From Datisca glomerata (taxonomy: Eukaryota; Streptophyta; Magnoliopsida; Cucurbitales; Datiscaceae): a stretch of 64,000 nucleotides of DNA. Within the stretch, counting starts at the first letter, position 1. Every line of letters starts with the position of its first letter. Location: contig QANY01005277.1 of NCBI GenBank assembly GCA_003255025.1, positions 691,758 to 755,757 on the forward strand, given 5' to 3'. The position numbers and the translations under genes are program-made. Under the pieces are notes generated by a model. That model was not told the origin of the DNA. It did not search any database and worked only from the letters and a program-made list of their open reading frames with translations. Shown here in pieces: positions 32,942 through 44,091 of the stretch.

Positions 32942-34427
32942 TTTTAACCAAATCCATTCATATATATATATGTATTACGGATATACATAAAATCAGGCCA
33001 TGTAACATATATGGCCAGTACCGGGAAAGTCATGTTATTAAATATAAAGTCAATAAATATACGAAAAGAATTATTGGCTAAGGTGTCAATTTTTAAGATG
33101 TCAATTTTTGTGTACCAATAACGGTGGAAATCATTTCATGATTAAATTAAATATTTTTCATATCAAGTTAAGAATATCATGCATAAATCTTTAGTACAAA
33201 TAGTTTAGAAAAATTATGTAACACAATAGTGATCAACAATGTTATGAGTTAGTAGTGTATGATCATATGTTAAACGTGATAAATGAACATGTAAAATTTT
33301 TTTTCTCTAATATATAGTATATGACTGATCTTATCTCATGTCTATTTGACCAATGCTAGGATGTTAAAAAAATTGCTAATCCTAACTACGTGCTGAAATC
33401 AATGCAAACCATTGTTTATTGAGTGGTTTAAATAAATACTAACACTAGTTGGTTTAAGTTTTTGAGATCGGTTCACTTTGTTTAGTTTGAGGTTATATAT
33501 GCGAACTAAACCAAACAAACCCGTTAAAAAGGGGTTTGGAGAACGAAATTTATTCACCCTCATGTATATAAACGTTGACCATACTACACCTGCATTGATA
33601 ATTCTTTATCTTTCCTATCAAATTGTAGTTATTTATTTTATTAAGTAAGTTATCAACAAAATTAAACATACTTCATTAGGATAAAATTCATTTCCAATAT
33701 AAAAAAGAAATACAAGTAAAACCAGTAAACCAACTAAACCCAACCCAAATTAATTAATGGTTTGATTTTGGATTACTTTATAAATGTATTGGTTTGATTT
33801 ACAGCATTCAATCACGAAATCAATTATATTGGTTTGGTTAAAAAATCATATAAAATTAAATTAAAACCTTCAAATGAAAAGTTATTGTGTTGGACGCTCA
33901 CAATGAACTCATATATATCAGTTCTGGCTTGTTGATAAAGATATGAAGAGTTCATTTCTACTAAGAGTATTTACTGTTCTGTTCGGTCGATTTTTTATGA
34001 AAAATCAAACCAAACTAAAACTTTTGTTCGACAATATTGCCGAACCGAACTGAATTGCTAGTGAAAAAAGAATTGAACTGAAAGTTTCGATTCAGTTCAG
34101 TATTTTCATTTTCACATACGAAACAAATAGACTTTAAGTTATAGAAATGTGGTTCGATTTTATATAAAAATAAAAAATAATAAGAAATTAAAGTTAGGGT
34201 TCGATTAAAAAACTTCTAAAATTTTGAACCAAATCAAAACTTTGATTTTATAATTCCAAACTTATATAAAAAATTGACCTACAAACCAGTCATTCTGGAT
34301 TCGGTGTTCTCGATTCGCTATTAAAAAATTCACCGGAAATATCTAACCGGTCAGTGTTATGATGTGAATCAAGTGAATTTGTAAGTAAGTTTTGTTGTTA
34401 AGGAAAAAGAAAAAAAAAGTTAAAATA

Positions 34428-34443
34428 CACGTGGATATAAATA
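34428..34443 (+). promoter_or_regulatory. LPAT promoter: G-box and TATA box
   Basis: CACGTG (34428-34433), the core plant G-box bound by bZIP/bHLH factors, is followed after 2 bp by TATAAATA (34436-34443). The position fits a transcript starting about 30 bp downstream and passing through the proposed 5' UTR exon. A G-box this close to TATA is unusual; function is inferred only. Confidence 0.6.
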
Positions 34444-34469
34444 GATCGCACGAGGGAAGTGGGTCCATC

Positions 34470-34832
34470 TCTCATTGTGATTCATTAGGATATTTCATTA
34501 TTCATCGGACTGCTGGGTTTGAGGGGATAAAAGAGCCAAGCGGTGGTTAACAACGCCCCAATAGAAATCAATCTCGATTTCCCGTCTTCTGATACAAGCC
34601 AATCAGGTTTGTTCCACTCACTGCGTTCGACTTCTCCTGATTCTACTCTCCTTCCAGATTCTCTCTCAGATTCGCACTTCCCAGATTTTCCCTGTTCTAT
34701 TGGCAATTTATTCATGGCATGAGGGTCTTTTGTTTTGTTTTGTTTTGTTTCATAGAAGGAGAATTCGAAGAAGAAGATGATGATAACGAAGGTCATGTTT
34801 CTCTCACTCAATCCGGCTCGCGTCTGATAGAG
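34470..34832 (+). other. Probable 5' UTR exon of LPAT
   Basis: Downstream of the TATA box the sequence becomes CT-rich and ends at a good donor, AG|GTAGG (34832/34833). The matching acceptor TTACAG|CTGTC is at 35903/35904, 39 bp before the start codon. Intron length would be 1071 bp. First-exon boundaries are inferred; transcript data would settle them. Confidence 0.5.
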
Positions 34833-35942
34833 GTAGGAATTATCTTATGTATTACCCCCAATTTATGATTTATCGGCGATTGATGTGATAGATTATTATA
34901 TAATTCTTACGTTTTCGAACGGAGAATTTTAAGATTTTATATGGTATCTGTTACTGATTTCGATCTATTTTAGAGATGTTCTGGATTTCGTTTAGGAATT
35001 CTCCGTTTTGTTTTTCGTGTTTCATTTTATTGATTTAGTACTTCAGCTGGAGAAAGTGATATGTGGTTAGTGTTATTAATAGATCGTATACTGTTGACAC
35101 ATGGAAGTTAGACAGAATTTTACGCATCTCTGTTTATACTGGTGTGACTTTTATCTTTTTGAGGTGAAATGAGATGGATTGAGAGTGAAATTTAGTTCTT
35201 GTTGGAGAATTTGTGTTTGAGGTTTTGCATAATTTATTACTCTCTTAGGATTTGGGTAGAACGCCTGGTAGGTTTAGTTATGGAAGGTTTATATTGAGTT
35301 GCATAGGCTAAATATGTTTACCAGGCTTCAATCTGCTAGTCATGGAGCCGGCATTGTTGGTCTGAAGGAGTTCTAAAAACTTTAATCCGAAAGTAAAACT
35401 CACTAATGTTTCTGAATGACCAGTGGTTCTCCTTGAGATGAAATTTAGAAGGAATATGTTACCCAATTGAATCATGATCCATTTTCTTTCCCCAGTCAGA
35501 AGAATAGCCTGCTCTCTAAGGACATAATATTGCTGACTCAATTTCCTCACTTCGAATCATTCGAGTAAAATACTAATTTGAACTATGTGTGATCCTAGAT
35601 CCGTACCTTTCGGATAGCATCTGTATTTAAATGCGCATACACATTCATGAATTTTGTCCCGGCTAGTATATGTTAATATTTCGATGACTTTGAAACTTTA
35701 TTGATCTAAACCACTTCTGTGGCTATGGGCCTGCAACTTCATGAATTGAACAAGTGGTGTTGAGGAAGCAACTAATTAACTTGGTTGTTTTAATTTTTCG
35801 TTTATATTACTTGTTTAGTTCAATACTTGTGTTTTGATTCTAGATGTCTATTTCCATTTATCTCAATTAACATGTCAAGTAATACTGAGGCATACTATTA
35901 CAGCTGTCTTCTGTTGGAGGTTTTGAGCTGTTTTTGGAGAAG

Positions 35943-38094
35943 ATGGAAGTTTCAAGGTCCCACCCCAATAATGGAATAAAGAAACGTCCTTTGACTCCTG
36001 TTCAAATAATAAGGGGTGTAGTATGCTTAGTGGTGTTTCTTTCCACTGCTTTCATGTTTCTAGTGTATTTTACACCCTTGGCAGTTGTCATTTTGCGGCT
36101 GTTCAGCATTCATTATAGTAGAAGAGTAACATCCTTTATCTTTGGTCATTGGCTGGCCTTGTGGCCTTTTCTATTTGAAGTGATAAACAGGACTAAAGTG
36201 GTTTTTTATGGAGATACTATTCCAGCTAGGGAGCGCGTTTTGCTAATTTCCAATCACAGAACTGAAGTTGATTGGATGTACTTATGGGACCTTGCGTTGC
36301 GGAAGGGGTGTTTGGGCTTCATCAAATATATTCTTAAGAGTACCTTAATGAAATTGCCACTCTTTGGCTGGGGATTTCACATTTTGGAGTTCATTCCCGT
36401 TGAGAGGAAATGGGAAATTGATGAAACGATTCTATGTGAAACACTTTCTACGTTTACAAATCGTCAAGATCAGTTGTGGCTAGCTGTTTTTCCTGAAGGA
36501 ACTGATTATACGTATTATTTCTCATTCCTTTATGTCTTCCAATAGCATTTCATTTGCGAAAATTTGGTATTTTGGTATTCTGACTACTGTTTAAATATCG
36601 TATGGTAACCATTGTTCTGGATTTGGCACATTTTGTGTCCTTTTAAAAATTTTCACAGGTTTGTTTTATTATATCAAATTCAAAGGACTACTTTGAAATA
36701 TTTGTTTGCCAAAAAAACTAAATGGTTCTTTTTTTTGGTGATTTCTGAGGCAGTGAAGAGAAATGCAGAAAGTGCCAGAAATTTGCAGCTGAAAGTGGAC
36801 TTCCTGTGCTGAAAAATGTTCTACTCCCAAAAACAAGAGGCTTTTGTACTTGCTTGGAAGTTCTACGAGGTTCCTTGGATGCAGGTTGGCTCTTTTAAGA
36901 TTTTATTATGTCATTTTATGAAACTACATAATAAAATTTTTCTGTTAGGACGGTAAAATTCATCAGGCCCCCTCTTTAGTTTGCTTAAATGACTCGGACG
37001 CTCCTAGTTTGAAAAATGATTTAAACCTCTTTTCAAGTTAGGTTTCAGTATAAAAAAAACTTCAAAATCGTTAAATTTCAAACTAACGCTTTCTAAACTA
37101 ATATGTGATATCAAAATTAGCCCATGTGTTTTTCTCAATTCTAAAACACTAAAATCAGTTGCTTTTAATGTTCAAACCCGAATTGTCCTAAACCCAAAGC
37201 AACATGTGCTGGTTTATGTTTCGGATTAGAAAATGATTGCGTCAGATCGGTTATAGGGATAATATTGTATTTTCATAAATAAACTAACACTTTTTAATCG
37301 AATGAGTTTATTAGTCATTTTCAAATTAGATGAGTATCTTTGTGATTTAAGCAAACTGTTTACTGAGTCTCAGAAGAGTTTTTCGTTTAAGATTTAATTG
37401 TTGATAGGAATACGACTGTCTTTGAGCATGAAAAGTTTAACATGTAATGAATAAACCCTTGGCCTAATGGTAAGGGCGAATTCTAAGATAGTGTGAATTA
37501 AGCGCACGTTCCAGAATACTCGAATTGCCAGAGCCCCATGAGAATAGTCGGACAAAGCCCGAATACTCACGGTTATAAAAAAACATCTGACGGAATTTTC
37601 CTTTAATTTCCCCCAGTTTATGACAATTCCTTTAATTTCCCCCAGTTTATGACGTGAGTATTGCCTACAAGCATCGACTACCATCTTTTCTGGACAACGT
37701 CTTTGGCATCGGCCCCTCAGATGTTCACATTCATGTTCGGCGTATTCCTATAGGGGAAATTCCCACGTCCAATAGTGATGTTGGTGCTTGGTTGATGAAT
37801 AAGTTTCAGGTGAAGGACCAGTTGCTCTCATATTTTGAAGCTGAAGGTCATTTCCCTGAACCTAGAGCAGAAGAAGACCTGTCCACATTGAAATGCTCTC
37901 TAAATTTTGTAGTGGTAGTATCTTTAACAGCTTTATTTTCTTATCTCACATTCTTCTCATCTATTTGGTTCAAAATTTATGTAGGATTATCATGTGCATA
38001 TCTTGCTTCTGCTACTTATTTCAAACTTCATCTAGTTCCAGTATTTGGGTTTGTAAAGGCAAAGTTCTTTTTGAAAGAACGAAATCATTCCTAA
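35943..38094 (+). CDS. LPAT4/5-like: 1-acyl-sn-glycerol-3-phosphate acyltransferase (LPAT4/5 type)
   Basis: Coding exons 35943-36511, 36754-36884 and 37646-38094 join in frame (569+131+449 bp) to give 382 residues, normal for plant LPAT4/LPAT5. These ER enzymes acylate lysophosphatidic acid to phosphatidic acid in phospholipid and storage-lipid synthesis. Acyltransferase motifs are intact: NHRTEVD, the HX4D catalytic pair at H105-D110; FPEGT at 183-187, which binds the phosphate; and LPKTRGF (214-220). There is an N-terminal membrane segment (about 22-54) and C-terminal hydrophobic segments (about 310-355). The start is ATG 35943; the first two codons upstream are TTG-GAG with no earlier in-frame ATG nearby. 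Splice sites are GT-AG: C|GTATT, GGCAG|TGAAG, CAG|GTTGG, CCCAG|TTTAT. Intron 2 holds a SINE-like segment and a duplicated acceptor. All exons are free of lesions, so the gene looks functional. LPAT4 versus LPAT5 cannot be told by eye. Confidence 0.95.
37441..37590 (+). mobile_element. Possible tRNA-derived SINE in LPAT intron 2
   Basis: TTGGCCTAATGGTAAGG (about 37459) fits a pol III A box with tRNA D-arm character. About 60 bp later TACTCGAATTGCC loosely resembles a B box, and the segment ends near a short A-run. No target duplication was found, and it does not fold as a tRNA by eye. Low confidence. Confidence 0.35.
37598..37653 (+). repeat. Tandemly duplicated 3' splice acceptor of LPAT exon 3
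   Basis: Two identical 27-bp copies (37598-37624 and 37627-37653), period 29 bp, each contain a pyrimidine tract, CAG and the first 8 bases of exon 3. The second acceptor (exon from 37646) keeps the LPAT frame. Use of the first (exon from 37617) adds 29 bases and meets a TGA soon after. Confidence 0.95.
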
Positions 38095-38929
38095 AAGATT
38101 TATTCTTATAGGTCAAATTATAAGCTCTACCATCTGATCATGTCTCAACTCTTTAAATATTTGTGGCAGAATGCCAAACTTATGATAGACTAATTCACTT
38201 TCACGTACGATGCGCGATAAATTAAATAATACATGTTTTATTATTGTAATATCCTAAAATATGGAAAAGTACAAAGCATACAATGGCTAAACATAGATGA
38301 AAAAAACTATATCAAGCATTGTGCGTGTATAAAGTTCGTAAAAATATATTAGATTTTGTTTAAATATATATAGTTGTTAAACTCTATTTTTTTAATTGTA
38401 AGTTTTAACTAATATGTTTACATTTGACTTATGTGGGAGATGATTATGTTTTCATCCCCTTAAGGAAGGTTTCAAGCTGTATCAATACCACGGTTGAACT
38501 TCTTAAGAAGATATGATTAAGTGATGTAGTTTAATTTTGACATACCCTAAGGCGGCATATTCTAAATCAAGTCATGGAATTCGAAATAATGAATTACACT
38601 CACAAAATCACAATTAAGTTTTGAATGGATAATTGTGATTTGACTAAATAAGTGATACATTATTATTAAAAGAGAAAATATGAGAAATTTTAAGTTTTAA
38701 TTAATAAGAATGAGAATATCTCATAGACAGTCTAAACTTAATCTAACTGACCCTAAGGCGGCACATTAATTTTTAGGTTGTCTTATCGTGGATTAGTTAC
38801 TGTTAAATTTTGGTGTTTAATATGTTGTATTCATGCATCACGTTTACTTTCCGAATTCTTGATATTTATTTCAACTATATTGAATTATGTATGTTTTTTT
38901 CAATTATTATTGTCTACCATGCGCTACCT
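38095..38929. other. LPAT 3' flank, intergenic
   Basis: Likely 3' UTR then AT-rich DNA. A 14-bp motif, ACCCTAAGGCGGCA, occurs twice in direct orientation (38544-38557 and 38750-38763). No LTR matching the Copia element that follows was found here. Confidence 0.5.
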
Positions 38930-38939
38930 CATTCAGGTG

Positions 38940-39680
38940 TTTCTTGCACTTGAAAAATTAAATAATGATAATTTCATAAGATGGAAGTAAAATTTAAGCT
39001 TGATGTTAATTTCTGAGAACCACAAATTTATTCTTACTGAGAAATGTCCTGAGAAGCCAGCTGACAATGCCCCTAAAAATATTAGGGACAAGTTTGATGC
39101 TTGGATTCAATCCAACAACAAAGCTAAGTGCTACATGCTTGTGATCATGAATGATGTTCTGAATACCAAGCATGAAAGCATGAAACTGCCTATGAGATTA
39201 TAGAATCTTTTGTGCGTGAACATGTTTCAAACATGATCAATATAATGCATGAGGCAGAAGTACATGGGGTTACCATTGATGAGCGAACTCAAGTCAGCAT
39301 TATACTTGACTTGCTCACACATGCTTTTTCTGCGTTCACTGCAAACTATGTTATGAAAAAGTTCAAATTCAACATGACCCAATTGCTGAATGAACTGCAG
39401 AATTTTGAGTCATTCAACAAGAGTATAACCAAAGAGGGCGAGGTAAATGTTGCTGAGCAAAAACCTTCTCCAATGTTGTTTAGAATAACAAAAGGAAAAA
39501 GAAATATGATAATGACAAGAGTAAGAACAAAAGATGAAAGAAAGTCAAAAAGTCACCCAAGGCCAGGAAGAATAAAGACGACATCAAACCCAAAGGAAAG
39601 TGTTTCCACTGTGGAGTTGAAGGTCACTGGAAGAAAACTGAAGCAAGTATCTCTCCAAGCTAAAAAAAAAGGAAGATAAA
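38940..39680 (+). pseudogene. Copia gag, degenerate
   Basis: Gag blocks include ISENHKFILTEKCPEKPAD and FDAWIQSNNKAKCYMLVIM. After a frameshift, MREHVSNMINIMHEAEVHG and DERTQVSIILDLLTHAFSAF follow. The zinc knuckle, in a third frame, reads KGKCFHCGVEGHWKKTEA (about 39597-39650), with C, C and H present but the last Cys replaced. Confidence 0.82.
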
Positions 39681-39729
39681 TGTGATTTACTTGTACTTGA
39701 AACTTGTTTAGTGGAATATGATTTGTCAT

Positions 39730-41010
39730 CCTTGATATTAGATTCAGGAGCCACTAATCATCTATGTTATTCTTTGCAGATACTTGATTAGGTAAGATAG
39801 CATGTTGATGGCGAGGTGATAATGAGAGTTGGTAGTGGTGCGCTCGTGTCAGCGAAAGCATTGGGGACAATCCGTCTTAATTTTGAAAATAATTTTCTTA
39901 TTTTGAACAATGTTTACTTTATTCTTGTATTTTTGAGAAATTTGATATATCTTTCGTTACTGGATGAACAATCTTATAAATTTTCATTTATTAATAAACA
40001 GTTTATTATTTCAAAGAATTGATTCAATATTTGTCATGCTAAAATTTCAAACGGATTGTATATGCTTAAACCGAGTGAACATGCGTTAAATAATTCTGAA
40101 TTGTTTAAAGTAGAAAATCCTAAAAATAGCAAACGACCAAGAGTTTCTCATAATGATGATGACACATATCTATGGAATCTTTTGTTGGGACATATTAATC
40201 TAGATATATTAAACAAATTGACAAAGCATGGTGCTTTGAGAGAATTAAAAGTCAGGACTCTTCCTGTTTGTGAATCTTGTCTAGAAGGAAAAATGGCTGA
40301 GAGACATTTCACAGGAAATGGCCAAAGAGCCAAGGAACCACTTGAGCTAGTACATAATGATGTCTGTGGACCAATCAATGTACAAACTAGAGGTGAGTAT
40401 GAGTATTTTGTCAATTTTATTAACGATTACTTTAGATATGGTTATACTTACCTAATGCATAAAAAATCTGAAACTTTTGGAAAGTTTAAAGACTTCAAAG
40501 CTTAAGTTGAAAAGCAATTAGGTAGATTATTAAAACACTTCGATCAGATCGAGGTGATGAATACTTGGATTTAGAATTCAAGGATTATATTCTGAAGTAT
40601 GACATTCTATCTCAACTCATAGCACCTGGAAGGCCACAAAAAAATGGTATTTCAGAAAGGTGAAATTGAACCCTATTGGTTATGGTTAGGTCGATGTTAA
40701 GCTACTCATCACTACCACTCACATTTTGGGGATATGCACTTCAAACGACAACTTACATTTTGAATGTAATGCCTTCTAAGTCCGTAAGCAATACACTTTT
40801 AGAGTTATGGAATGGCTCTAAACCAGGTTTGCGTCATTTCCATATACGGGGGTGTCCAACTCACATTCTTAGAACCTAGACTGAAAAGTTAGACTCAAGA
40901 TCTGAAGTATGTATATTTGTTGGCTATATGCTCTAGAAACAAGAGGTGGGTACTTTTATAGTCATAAAGATCAAAATGTGTTTGTATCATAAATGTCACT
41001 TTCCTTGAAC
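39730..41010 (+). pseudogene. Copia protease and integrase, broken
   Basis: A protease block (ILDSGATNHLCYS, about 39737-39775) keeps DSG-A-T. Pre-integrase (TYLWNLLLGHINLDILNKL, LPVCESCLEGKMAER) follows, then the integrase core with LELVHNDVCGPINVQTRG and FINDYFRYGYTYLM. Later blocks (APGRPQKNGISER, SFWGYALQTTTYILN) are separated by stops, and the second-Asp block is frameshifted. Confidence 0.82.
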
Positions 41011-41159
41011 ATGACTATATGAAAAATTACAAACCTTGGAAAAAAGTAGTTCTCGAAGAATTAGCATCCGATAAGATCAGACCACTTTCATTATTAACTA
41101 GTAAACGACAAACCATAGAAACCATTGTTCCTGTTCAGGAAACCCCGATGCAACGTCGT

Positions 41160-42170
41160 AGTGGGAGAATTGTAAGATAACATATTTTCTATGATCTAGA
41201 GGCACATGTCCTAGTGTCTGATACTAATAATGACGATCCATTAACCTTTAAAGTGGTGATCGAAGAAAATGAGAAATGGAAACATGTCATGAACCAAGAA
41301 ATGGAATCGATGTATTCTATTTCAGTCTGAAAACTTGTAGATCCACCTGAAAATTTCAGACCCATTAGATGTAAATAGATCTTCTAGAAGAAAAGAGGTA
41401 CAAATGGGAAAGTAGAGACTTTCAACACGGCTGGTAGCCGAAGGCTATACACAAAGGGAATCAGGTGATTATGAATAGACATTCTCTCCCATTGCCATAC
41501 TAAAATCTATTCGCATCCTTTTATCCATAGCCGTTAATTTAGACTATGAAATATGGTAAATGGATGTCAAGACAACTTTTCTGTGTTTGACTCTCTGAAT
41601 GACTCTCTTGAATAAAGCATCTATAGGATGCAACTAGAAGGGTTCGTTAAAAATAAGCAAAGATTAAAAAGTATGCTAGTTGCTTAAATCTTGAATAAAT
41701 CATCTATATGATGCGACCAGAAGGGTTTGTTAAAAAGGGGCAAGATCAGAAAGTATGCAAGTTGTTTAAATCTATTTATGGATTGAAACAAACATCTAGA
41801 CTTGGAATCTTACATTTGATGAAATTATTAAATCGTATGGCTTCGAGCAAAATCTTGATGAAGCTTGTGTTTATAAATACATCAAAGATAAGATAGTGGT
41901 TTTCTTAGTTCTTTATGTAGACAATATTATACTCATTGAGAATGATGTAGAAACTGTCGAAAGAAAAAAAGTGGTTTGTTGAGAAATTTCAAATGGAAGA
42001 TTTGGGAGAGGTGATCTATGATCTAGGCATCCAAATCCTAAGAGATAGAAAGAACAAGCTCTTGACACTTTTTTAGGCAACTTATATTGATAAGGTGCTA
42101 GATAGATTTTTCTGTGGAAAATTCCAAGAAACGTTAAGAGATGGAATTGTCATTTCCAATGGGCAGTATC
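41160..42170 (+). pseudogene. Copia reverse transcriptase with altered YVDD
   Basis: Readable blocks include MDVKT (about 41562), an 83-bp tandem duplication (41607-41772) over the YM(R/Q)PEGF region, KLFKSIYGLKQTSR, and LVLYVDNIILIEND. The catalytic motif is YVDN (41914-41925), with Asn in place of the second Asp. Many stops are present. Confidence 0.82.
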
Positions 42171-42194
42171 CTAAGACACCTTAGGAGGAAGAGG

Positions 42195-42605
42195 ATATGA
42201 GAAAGGTTCCTTATACCATAGTCGTTGGGAGTCTCATGTATTTCATGTTGTATACAAGACCGAACATCTATTATGCAGTAGGAATTGTCAGTCGTTATCA
42301 AACAAATGCTAGTTTAGAATATTAGATTGAAGTAAAGCATATTCTCAAGTATCTTCGGAGAATGAGAAGTTATATGCTTGTTTATTCAGGTGGAGACTTG
42401 AAGCTCAATGAATATACCGATTCTGAATCAAATAAGAATGGTCGAAAGTCGATGTCAGTATCATACACTGAAGTGATCTGATTGTTATGGAGATAACGTT
42501 GGATTAGAACCTAGCTGACCCATCTACTGATACATTTCCTGTGAAGTTATTTGAGGGTCACGTGTGAAATATGAGGTTGAGAGAGATGTCATATTTGCTT
42601 TAGGA
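42195..42605 (+). pseudogene. Copia RNase H, heavily decayed
   Basis: YTIVVGSLMYFMLYTRPNIYYAVG-like and YLRRMRSYMLVYSGGDLKL blocks mark the RT-RNase H connection. The DxRKSTSG block is reduced to NGRKSMSVS, and a deletion joins it to the LADP.T polyprotein end. Confidence 0.7.
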
Positions 42606-42617
42606 CAAGTGAGAGAT

Positions 42618-44091
42618 TGTTGAGTATAATGCTCTTAAACCACGTGTTTAGACATTTTTAATATGAAATTACATTTTTCTCATAATATTTCTTTTGAATT
42701 ATTGTTGAATAATTTATATATAAATATCTAAAAAATTTATATTCATTAATGCGACTATGATCTTGTATAAGTACGAGTGGATTAAGATCATAGATAATGA
42801 ATAAAATAGTCCGCAACATATAAAAAAAATCTTTAGTGAATGGTTGCTAGTACAGTTCACTAAGCATTATGAATGCATGTGATCTAGATTCGGATCATTG
42901 ATGTGGATAGACATCTTAGTGAATATACTTTGTATAATTAGATTTTATAGGCCATGACCGATGTGGATTACTATATTTATTAACTTACCGTTTATCATAA
43001 AATACACTTCAAAACTGATGATCATATGTAGATCAGTCTGAATCTTAAGTAGTTATGAATTCCTATGCATATTTACTAGATTTTTTGATTCACTCGTTAA
43101 GATATATTTATAAAATAGGCTAGTGCCTTTTGTTTTGGAGATTTAATGGCATGGATAGCGGAGAACATGATCTTACAACATTTGAAATCCAAGCTTCCCT
43201 AATGGATCTTATATTGGTGCCCTTAGGTGTTAATTCTAGAACTGAATACTTATTAAGCCCAAATTCATTATACGAATATAAATTGACCATTCACTAGCGA
43301 ATTAATGGTACTTAAAGATCAAGAGATGATTAAAAGAGTAAAATGATAATTTTGACCAACTCTAATTTAAGAACTAATAATTGGAGGACTGAACTACATG
43401 AAGTGATTATATCAATGGCCTACATGAGAATACTCTGTAAATACATGATGTAATCTCTAAGAGTGCAATTCTATATTTATAGTGGAATAATAATAAAATT
43501 AATAAATAATATTTTTAATTAAAGAGTTTAATTAATAATCTGGTTTATTGGAGCTTAGAATTATGGGTCCATATTGATATTATTCTATTAGTTTCAGTGT
43601 ACTAAGAACACAGTTGCAATCAGGGATGAAACTCTCTGAGATTAAAAGTTAATAAAAAAGCTCTGTGAAAATTTTTTAATTGTTTTTCGATCAGAGTTTT
43701 GTCTCACAAATTAATCCTTCTCGATAATCTCTAGATCTCATGTGTTGAGTACATCTAGAGACATAAAAGTGTTCTTGATATATTTTACGCACTCACACAC
43801 GTCCTAGCGTGTTTGAGGATTGTCTTGGAAGATCGTGATGTGGATCTCGAAGTCTATCATTTGTGGGATAGCAAGATCGAAGGATGCTTGATTGGCTACA
43901 GGAGGTATATTTTATATCTAAGCATGTATTTGATTTAATATATAAATATATAATGGATCCGATTTGAGAAACGTTTTTCAATTAAAAAGTTTTCATCTTT
44001 GGGATCTGTGACGATGAGTTCATTTATCGTTTTATAAATTTTTTTAAAACACCACCACGTCTTCCGTCGTATGTCGCCGCGGATTCCAACA
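42618..44091 (+). repeat. 3' LTR, 1474 bp
   Basis: Begins TGTTGAGTATAATGC after the purine tract CAAGTGAGAGAT and ends GGATTCCAACA. It aligns with 57151-59501 in most of its length, sharing for example GACTAATGATC-like blocks, GGAGATTTA and GAAACTCTCTGAGATTAAA near the 3' end. It lacks about 880 bp found in that copy. Confidence 0.88.

Larger units (their letters stand above)
31421..34427. other. Intergenic region upstream of LPAT
   Basis: No gene recognised. It contains a diverged two-copy duplication (31925-32941), twin hairpins (32386-32428) and, at about 33440-34330, AT-rich DNA with scattered AACCGAAC/GGTTTGGTT-like motifs of unknown origin. Confidence 0.5.
38930..44091 (+). mobile_element. 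Ty1/Copia element, 5'-truncated, with 3' LTR
   Basis: Starts abruptly within gag (LEKLNNDNFIRWK at about 38948) and runs through a damaged zinc knuckle, protease, integrase, RT and RNase H to a polypurine tract (42606-42617) and a 3' LTR (42618-44091). Order and motifs are Copia, and the integrase resembles that of the 9.4-kb element upstream. A 5' LTR, primer-binding site and target duplication were not found, so the left end is truncated. All domains have stops. A solo LTR of the same family lies at 57151-59501. Confidence 0.88.

Noticed and set aside
12092..34427. An ARC3 gene between ELO and LPAT, expected from Arabidopsis order
   Set aside because: No ARC3-like or FtsZ-like exon was recognised; the interval is filled with transposons and AT-rich DNA.
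37455..37530. A tRNA gene
   Set aside because: There is an A-box-like start but no credible B box, anticodon stem or acceptor pairing; kept only as a low-confidence SINE.
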